From contig JAUZPH010000080.1 of NCBI GenBank assembly GCA_030706065.1, forward strand, positions 1-11,147: DNA of 11,147 nucleotides. The letters run 5' to 3'. Shown here piece by piece: positions 7,600 to 11,147 of this stretch (positions within the stretch are counted from its first letter, which is position 1; the number at the start of each line of letters is the position of its first letter). The DNA comes from Bacillota bacterium. Lineage in GTDB: Bacteria; Bacillota; Clostridia; Clostridiales; Clostridiaceae. The notes under the pieces were generated by a model. That model ran no database searches. It was not told the DNA's origin and was given only the letters and a program-made list of their open reading frames with translations. The translations under genes and the position numbers were made by a program.

Positions 7600-7629
7600 C
7601 CTATACTGAATCGCTTGTCAAGCTGTCAA
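7600..7629 (-). promoter_or_regulatory. Possible promoter of the GH120 gene
   Basis: On the minus strand TTGACA (7624-7629) is followed by 18 bases and TATAGG (7600-7605). A second TTGACA (7616-7621) directly follows the first. The -35 is perfect but the -10 matches only 4 of 6, so the call is moderate. It would let the glycosidase be transcribed separately from the FAD gene. Confidence 0.45.
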
Positions 7630-7635
7630 TAAAAT

Positions 7636-7658
7636 TCGATTTAAAAGTTACAAATCGA
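7636..7658. promoter_or_regulatory. Inverted repeat upstream of the GH120 promoter
   Basis: TCGATTT (7636-7642) and AAATCGA (7652-7658) are perfect inverted 7-mers separated by 9 bases, placed just upstream of the putative -35 box of the GH120 gene. The spacing fits a dimeric regulator site. It does not resemble the TTTCA/TGAAA sites near iclR, so a different protein, or only a 3' hairpin of the FAD transcript, is possible. Confidence 0.35.
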
Positions 7659-7675
7659 TATTCAAGCGTAATGGT

Positions 7676-9025
7676 TTATTCCGGTAAATAAATGTTCTGA
7701 GTCCGTAAGACTTTTTGAAGCTCTTTAACATCAATTTGCTTTGGGCTTATACCCTTGCTGTTTGCGAGAGCCGCTGCCGCTCCGGCAGCCTCACCGGTCA
7801 TCATACAAAGAGAAATTGCACGTACACCACTTTGTGCAACATGATCGGCAGAAAGGCATCGGCCAGCCACCAGCATGTTGTTGATATTCACAGGAAGCAT
7901 GGTTTTGTATGGAATCTGGAAACTGCGGTTACCCTCTACAGGGACGAAAATATGTCCTTTGTAGCCCTTTCCCTCCACTGAGCCATCTCCATCCATATTG
8001 GCATCAGGCGCCAGCATATCGTAAAAACGGGGGTAAACTGCTATTACATCATCAAATTGGCGGTTTGCCTCCATATCTTCTATTGTAAGATGATACTCAC
8101 CGATAATTCGTCGGCTGTCACGAAAGCCAATTTCAGGTGCAATTGAGGTAATCTCTATATTTTCCAGACCCTCAAAATGCTCCTTCATGTACTGGTAAAA
8201 CTCCATGATATACTGCCTGCACTTCACTTCCCCACGGGTTAAATCATCCACATCCGTAGGGTCAATTTCATACTCGCAGGAATAGTTGATGTAGGAAATC
8301 TGGCCTCCAGCAGTTACTCTGCCGAATGGAAGATCCTGACGTTTGCACGTCAAATTTGTTTTCCCGGCACGGTAGTCTTCGTGAAAGGTCCTTCCATGAA
8401 CCTTCAAAAGGTCACCATTTTGGGTAAGCTTTTTGACATCAGCCCCTGCAACACGGAAGCTGACAGTTCCAGGCTGACAAAGACCATCCCTTTCCCTTCC
8501 CTGTTCAAAAGGTACACCGGCGCTGAAGGCAACATCGGCGTCTCCCGTAGTATCTATAACAATTTTTGTCCCAATTGCTACAGGCCCTTTTTTCGTTTGG
8601 ATAATAACAGCCTGTATTTCATTGTTTTCAACTACAACCTGATTGACAAAGGAATGAAGCTTCAATTTTACCCCTGCGGCCTTTACAAAGTCATCGAGGA
8701 AAACCTTTAGATATTCGCTGCTAAAACGTGGTGGTGCATCTTGGCGTATGTCATCACTCCCGTATTTAGCGTGATATTTTTCTTCAATTTCTGCATAAAT
8801 GCCTTCCGCGTGGAAGGGTGTTCCTTTAAAGAAGTAATTGCAGGTTTCAACATAGGATGCAGTGATATTCCCTCCCAGAAATCCCCGCTTCTCCAGCAGC
8901 ATTGTAGTACTTCCATTTCTTGCCGCGGAAATTGCCGCACCTATACCTGCAGGTCCACCGCCAACAACCAGAACGTCTACCGACTCAGCTATATCCAGAA
9001 TTCTTTCTTTTAATGTAACTTGCAT
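7676..9025 (-). CDS. FAD-dependent oxidoreductase (FAD_oxidored type)
   Basis: 449 residues. The N-terminal Rossmann fold has GGGPAG (22-27) and the acidic residue ending the second strand (E45 in LLEKRGFLGGN). A later flavin motif IDTTGDADVA (157-166) and the C-terminal block NMLVAGRCLSADHVAQSG (383-400) followed by GEAAGAAAAL (411-420) complete the FAD site. These are the marks of the PF12831-like group. There is no signal peptide or membrane segment, so it is soluble and cytoplasmic. The substrate is not predictable from sequence; members are common in clostridial sugar-utilisation loci. It sits between iclR (87-base gap) and the GH120 gene on the same strand. Start ATG has AGGAG (9038-9042) at 12 bases, slightly long. 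A link to oxidation of a sugar or sugar acid is inference from context. Confidence 0.85.
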   Translation of the reverse strand: MQVTLKERILDIAESVDVLVVGGGPAGIGAAISAARNGSTTMLLEKRGFLGGNITASYVETCNYFFKGTPFHAEGIYAEIEEKYHAKYGSDDIRQDAPPRFSSEYLKVFLDDFVKAAGVKLKLHSFVNQVVVENNEIQAVIIQTKKGPVAIGTKIVIDTTGDADVAFSAGVPFEQGRERDGLCQPGTVSFRVAGADVKKLTQNGDLLKVHGRTFHEDYRAGKTNLTCKRQDLPFGRVTAGGQISYINYSCEYEIDPTDVDDLTRGEVKCRQYIMEFYQYMKEHFEGLENIEITSIAPEIGFRDSRRIIGEYHLTIEDMEANRQFDDVIAVYPRFYDMLAPDANMDGDGSVEGKGYKGHIFVPVEGNRSFQIPYKTMLPVNINNMLVAGRCLSADHVAQSGVRAISLCMMTGEAAGAAAALANSKGISPKQIDVKELQKVLRTQNIYLPE

Positions 9026-9064
9026 CTATCTAATCAACTCCTTTAATTTTGTACCTTTAACCTG

Positions 9065-9093
9065 TTTAAATTCACGTCTTCCCTAATAGTCAA
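9065..9093 (-). promoter_or_regulatory. Weak promoter candidate before the FAD gene
   Basis: On the minus strand TTGACT (9088-9093), 17 bases, then TTTAAA (9065-9070). The -10 is poor. The 87-base gap after iclR has room for a promoter, but read-through from iclR is equally possible. Confidence 0.25.
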
Positions 9094-9112
9094 CAGTAAC
9101 AAAACAATAAAA

Positions 9113-9895
9113 TTATTCCACTTTTTTATATCCCAACTTGTCTGATATAGAGTCTGAAATTTCCAGTAAGTTCTGTATAATGTTCTTGCTGTTTTCAGAA
9201 TTCATTCGGCTTATAGGACCTGAAACGCTGATTCCTGATATGACCTTGCCGGAATAGTCACGAATAGGTGCTGCAATGCATTTAGCTCCCAGCTCACATT
9301 CCTCGTTATCAAAAGCATAACCCAGGTTCCTGACTTTATCAAGTTCATCCAGTAGAGCTTCCTTGGTAGTAAGCGTGTTACAAGTAAGCTGCTGAAGGCC
9401 TTTTACGCGTATAAAGTTATCTAAGGCAGCACTATCATAATTCAGCAGCAGGAGTTTTCCTATACCCGTGCTATGAAGGGGGGCATTTTTTCCTATGCGT
9501 TGAAGTGTTCTCAGCATTTTGTCTTGTCCTTCAACCACATCCAGATATACTACTGTCATATCATGCTCAATAGCCAGACATGCTGATTCGTGGCATCTTT
9601 CTGAGAGTTCTTCCAGGAATGGCCGAACGACTTCTCGAATACTGAATTGTGATTTGACAGCCTCTCCAATTTTACAAAACTTCAAACTTAAGGAGTACTT
9701 AGAAGTCTCCGGATTCTGAGTTACGTAACCGTTTTCCATAAGTGAACTAAGCATTCTTAAAACTGTACTGGCAGGATAATTTACCTCAATGGATATGTCT
9801 TGAAGGCGCATAGGGCCCTTACTGCCAGCCATGGCCTCAATTATTTCAAACATCTTCGCTACGGATTGATTTTTTTTTGTTACCTTTTCTTTCAT
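9113..9895 (-). CDS. IclR-family transcriptional regulator
   Basis: 260 residues, the normal IclR length. Residues 10-70 form the winged helix-turn-helix (QSVAKMFEIIEAMA, then PASTVLRMLSSLMENGYV). Residues 85-255 are the effector domain, with APLHSTGIGKLLL (138-150) and GYAFDNEECELGAKCIAAPI (192-211), then SGISVSGPISRM (220-231). Start ATG has AAGGAG (9905-9910) at 9 bases. It is divergent from the hydroxyacid dehydrogenase at 10154 and leads into the FAD oxidoreductase and GH120 genes, so it probably controls this locus. Palindromes in the divergent spacer are the likely binding sites. Family members respond to small acids or sugar derivatives; the ligand here is unknown. A run of nine A (9870-9878, minus strand) near the start is in frame as read. 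Confidence 0.93.
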   Translation of the reverse strand: MKEKVTKKNQSVAKMFEIIEAMAGSKGPMRLQDISIEVNYPASTVLRMLSSLMENGYVTQNPETSKYSLSLKFCKIGEAVKSQFSIREVVRPFLEELSERCHESACLAIEHDMTVVYLDVVEGQDKMLRTLQRIGKNAPLHSTGIGKLLLLNYDSAALDNFIRVKGLQQLTCNTLTTKEALLDELDKVRNLGYAFDNEECELGAKCIAAPIRDYSGKVISGISVSGPISRMNSENSKNIIQNLLEISDSISDKLGYKKVE

Positions 9896-9942
9896 TCTCA
9901 GAGACTCCTTTCTATCAAATCGTACGAACTCTTTATTTCAGA

Positions 9943-9971
9943 AGTATAACATAATGATAAAAACATTTCAA
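9943..9971 (-). promoter_or_regulatory. Promoter of iclR
   Basis: Minus-strand TTGAAA (9966-9971), 17 bases, TATACT (9943-9948). Each hexamer matches 5 of 6 consensus positions. The palindrome 9986-10008 lies 15 bases upstream of the -35 box. Confidence 0.65.
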
Positions 9972-9985
9972 TTTAAAGAGGCACA

Positions 9986-10008
9986 TAGATTTCATTAAAT
10001 GAAATCTA
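9986..10008. promoter_or_regulatory. Candidate IclR operator O1
   Basis: A perfect inverted repeat with 10-base arms around TAA. Its core ATTTCATTAAATGAAAT shares TTTCA-n-TA-nn-TGAAA with O2 at 10098-10116. It lies between the divergent iclR and dehydrogenase promoters, just upstream of the iclR -35 box. Confidence 0.65.
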
Positions 10009-10020
10009 ATTTTAATATAA

Positions 10021-10033
10021 GTCAAACTTTGAC
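10021..10033. promoter_or_regulatory. Short perfect palindrome GTCAAA-C-TTTGAC
   Basis: Six-base arms around a single C, located 9 bases upstream of the -35 box of the dehydrogenase promoter. Its sequence differs from O1 and O2, so it might serve another regulator. At this length chance occurrence is possible. Confidence 0.3.
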
Positions 10034-10042
10034 GTATAGTAC

Positions 10043-10071
10043 TTGCTAACTAAAAATTATGATAGTATAAT
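10043..10071 (+). promoter_or_regulatory. Promoter of the hydroxyacid dehydrogenase
   Basis: TTGCTA (10043-10048), 17 bases, TATAAT (10066-10071). The -10 is perfect and the -35 matches 4 of 6. The predicted transcript start is near 10078, giving a leader of about 75 bases that contains the O2 palindrome. Confidence 0.7.
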
Positions 10072-10097
10072 AAATTCGTAAAGAATATGCAAAATCA

Positions 10098-10116
10098 AAT
10101 TTCACTATGTGAAATT
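10098..10116. promoter_or_regulatory. Candidate IclR operator O2
   Basis: A perfect inverted repeat, AATTTCAC-TAT-GTGAAATT, about 20 bases downstream of the predicted dehydrogenase transcript start. A bound protein would act as a block to elongation or initiation. Its centre is 110 bases from that of O1, so a loop between the two is conceivable. Confidence 0.65.
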
Positions 10117-10153
10117 AATACAAAATAAAGTTAATTTGAGAGGAGAAATTACT

Positions 10154-11110
10154 ATGCGTATTGTTATGCTGGAACCTTTAGGAATCGCTGAGGAGGCGGT
10201 TATGAGACTTGCTCAGCCACTTATAGGGAAGGGGCATGAATTTTCATTTTGTGGATCAAAAATTCAAAGTGAGGAAGAAGTTATTGCAAGGGCAGCAGAT
10301 GCTGACGTTTTAATTATTGCAAATTCACCACTACCTGCAAAGGTTATAAATGCAGCTGAAAAGCTTAAGATGATATCAGTAGCCTTTACAGGTGTTGATC
10401 ATGTAGATGCAGCTGCTTGTAAGGAAAAAGGAGTTCTTGTGGCAAATGCTCAGGGGTATTGTACAGATGCTGTTGCTGAATTAACATTAGGGCTTATACT
10501 TTCAACACTAAGAAATATTGTTCCATGTAATGAAGTTACAAGACAGGGAAAGACAAAAGATGGCCTAGTAGGAAATGAACTATATGGAAAAACTATAGGT
10601 ATCATTGGAACCGGTGCTATAGGGACAAGAGTGGCCGAAATAGCCAAGGTTTTTGGCTGCAAGCTGTTGGGTTATAGCAGACATGAAAGTGAACATGCAC
10701 GTAACATCGGCGTTGAGTATGTTGAATTGGAAGAACTGCTTTCAAAGAGTGATATAGTTACCTTACATACACCTTTAACGGATGCTACAAAGCTTTTGAT
10801 TAATAAGGAGCGTCTGTCACTAATGAAACCGACCAGCATTTTGATTAATGCTGCAAGAGGGCCGGTTGTTGACAGTAAAGCATTGGCAGATGCTTTAAAT
10901 GAAAATAGAATTGCAGGTGCCGGTATAGATGTATTTGAGGTAGAGCCACCTGTTGAAACAGATCATCCTCTCTTTAACGCAAAAAATGTAATAGTTACTC
11001 CGCATATAGCCTTCGCTACAAAGGAATCAATATATAGACGTGCTGAGATTACATTTGATAACATAACAGCATGGATGAATGGTGAAAGAAAGAACGTTAA
11101 AATAGGTTAA
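10154..11110 (+). CDS. D-isomer-specific 2-hydroxyacid dehydrogenase, NAD(P)-dependent
   Basis: 318 residues from ATG 10154, which has AGGAG (10141-10145) at 8 bases. An upstream in-frame GTG (10109) lies inside the O2 palindrome without a ribosome site and is rejected. The nucleotide-binding motif is GTGAIG (152-157), and the catalytic triad of the family is visible as R235 (INAARGP), E264 (FEVEPP) and H284 (TPHIAF). The second Rossmann strand ends in GYSRHE (173-178) without the usual Asp, which hints at NADP(H) rather than NAD(H). It would interconvert a 2-oxoacid and a D-2-hydroxyacid; which one (glyoxylate, hydroxypyruvate, phosphoglycerate or a sugar-derived acid) is not clear. It diverges from iclR and is probably controlled by it. 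The stop is followed by 37 bases to the window end with no terminator seen. Confidence 0.92.
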   Translation: MRIVMLEPLGIAEEAVMRLAQPLIGKGHEFSFCGSKIQSEEEVIARAADADVLIIANSPLPAKVINAAEKLKMISVAFTGVDHVDAAACKEKGVLVANAQGYCTDAVAELTLGLILSTLRNIVPCNEVTRQGKTKDGLVGNELYGKTIGIIGTGAIGTRVAEIAKVFGCKLLGYSRHESEHARNIGVEYVELEELLSKSDIVTLHTPLTDATKLLINKERLSLMKPTSILINAARGPVVDSKALADALNENRIAGAGIDVFEVEPPVETDHPLFNAKNVIVTPHIAFATKESIYRRAEITFDNITAWMNGERKNVKIG

Positions 11111-11147
11111 TTTTAGTAATCTGAGCTGAATGCTTGGACACAAAAGC

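Noticed and set aside
7605..7622. CcpA cre-like site near the GH120 promoter
   Set aside because: Around the central CG too many positions disagree with the cre consensus.
9870..9878. Nine-base T run near the iclR start as a frameshift
   Set aside because: The frame reads cleanly from a well-placed ATG into the conserved winged-helix domain.
10109..10153. GTG 10109 as start of the dehydrogenase
   Set aside because: It lies inside the O2 palindrome without a ribosome site, while ATG 10154 has AGGAG at 8 bases and begins the normal MRIVMLEP N-terminus.

Overview
The window looks like chromosomal DNA of an anaerobic, plant-polysaccharide-using member of the Clostridia (Firmicutes). The reasons are strong AGGAGG-type ribosome sites, sigma-A promoters with 17-base spacers, AT-rich spacers, a Firmicutes-type heterodimeric ABC exporter, a clostridial-style LacI regulator and a GH120 (beta-xylosidase family) enzyme. 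This is inferred from gene style; no rRNA or other marker gene is present.

Layout. 1-450 holds no convincing gene, but has a long terminator-like hairpin (261-309) and a second inverted-repeat structure (321-426). 451-4042 (minus strand) is a two-gene operon for the two half-transporters of a heterodimeric ABC exporter. 4043-4252 holds a candidate LacI operator and a 145-bp MITE-like element with 30-bp inverted termini flanked by TA. 4253-5251 (minus) is a LacI-family repressor with a near-consensus promoter and a candidate auto-operator. 5276-5554 is mostly spacer with one large hairpin. 5555-9895 (minus) holds, in transcription order, an IclR-family regulator, an FAD-dependent oxidoreductase and a cytoplasmic GH120 glycosidase. 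10154-11110 (plus) is a D-2-hydroxyacid dehydrogenase, divergent from the IclR gene.

How they may work together. Two regulatory modules can be read from the DNA. (1) GTGT-n-CG-n-ACAC palindromes lie just downstream of the lacI promoter and just upstream of the ABC operon, which suggests that this LacI protein represses both itself and the exporter pair. (2) Two palindromes sharing TTTCA-n-TA-nn-TGAAA lie in the iclR/dehydrogenase divergent region, one between the two promoters and one in the dehydrogenase leader, which suggests IclR control. The IclR, FAD oxidoreductase, GH120 and dehydrogenase genes may form a small catabolic locus for a xyloside or related glycoside. No transporter for it is in the window, and the substrate is not determined.

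No CRISPR array, tRNA, rRNA, phage gene or transposase gene was seen. The most unusual points are the MITE-like element whose end completes the lacI stop codon, the paired operators, and the unusual start region of lacI.
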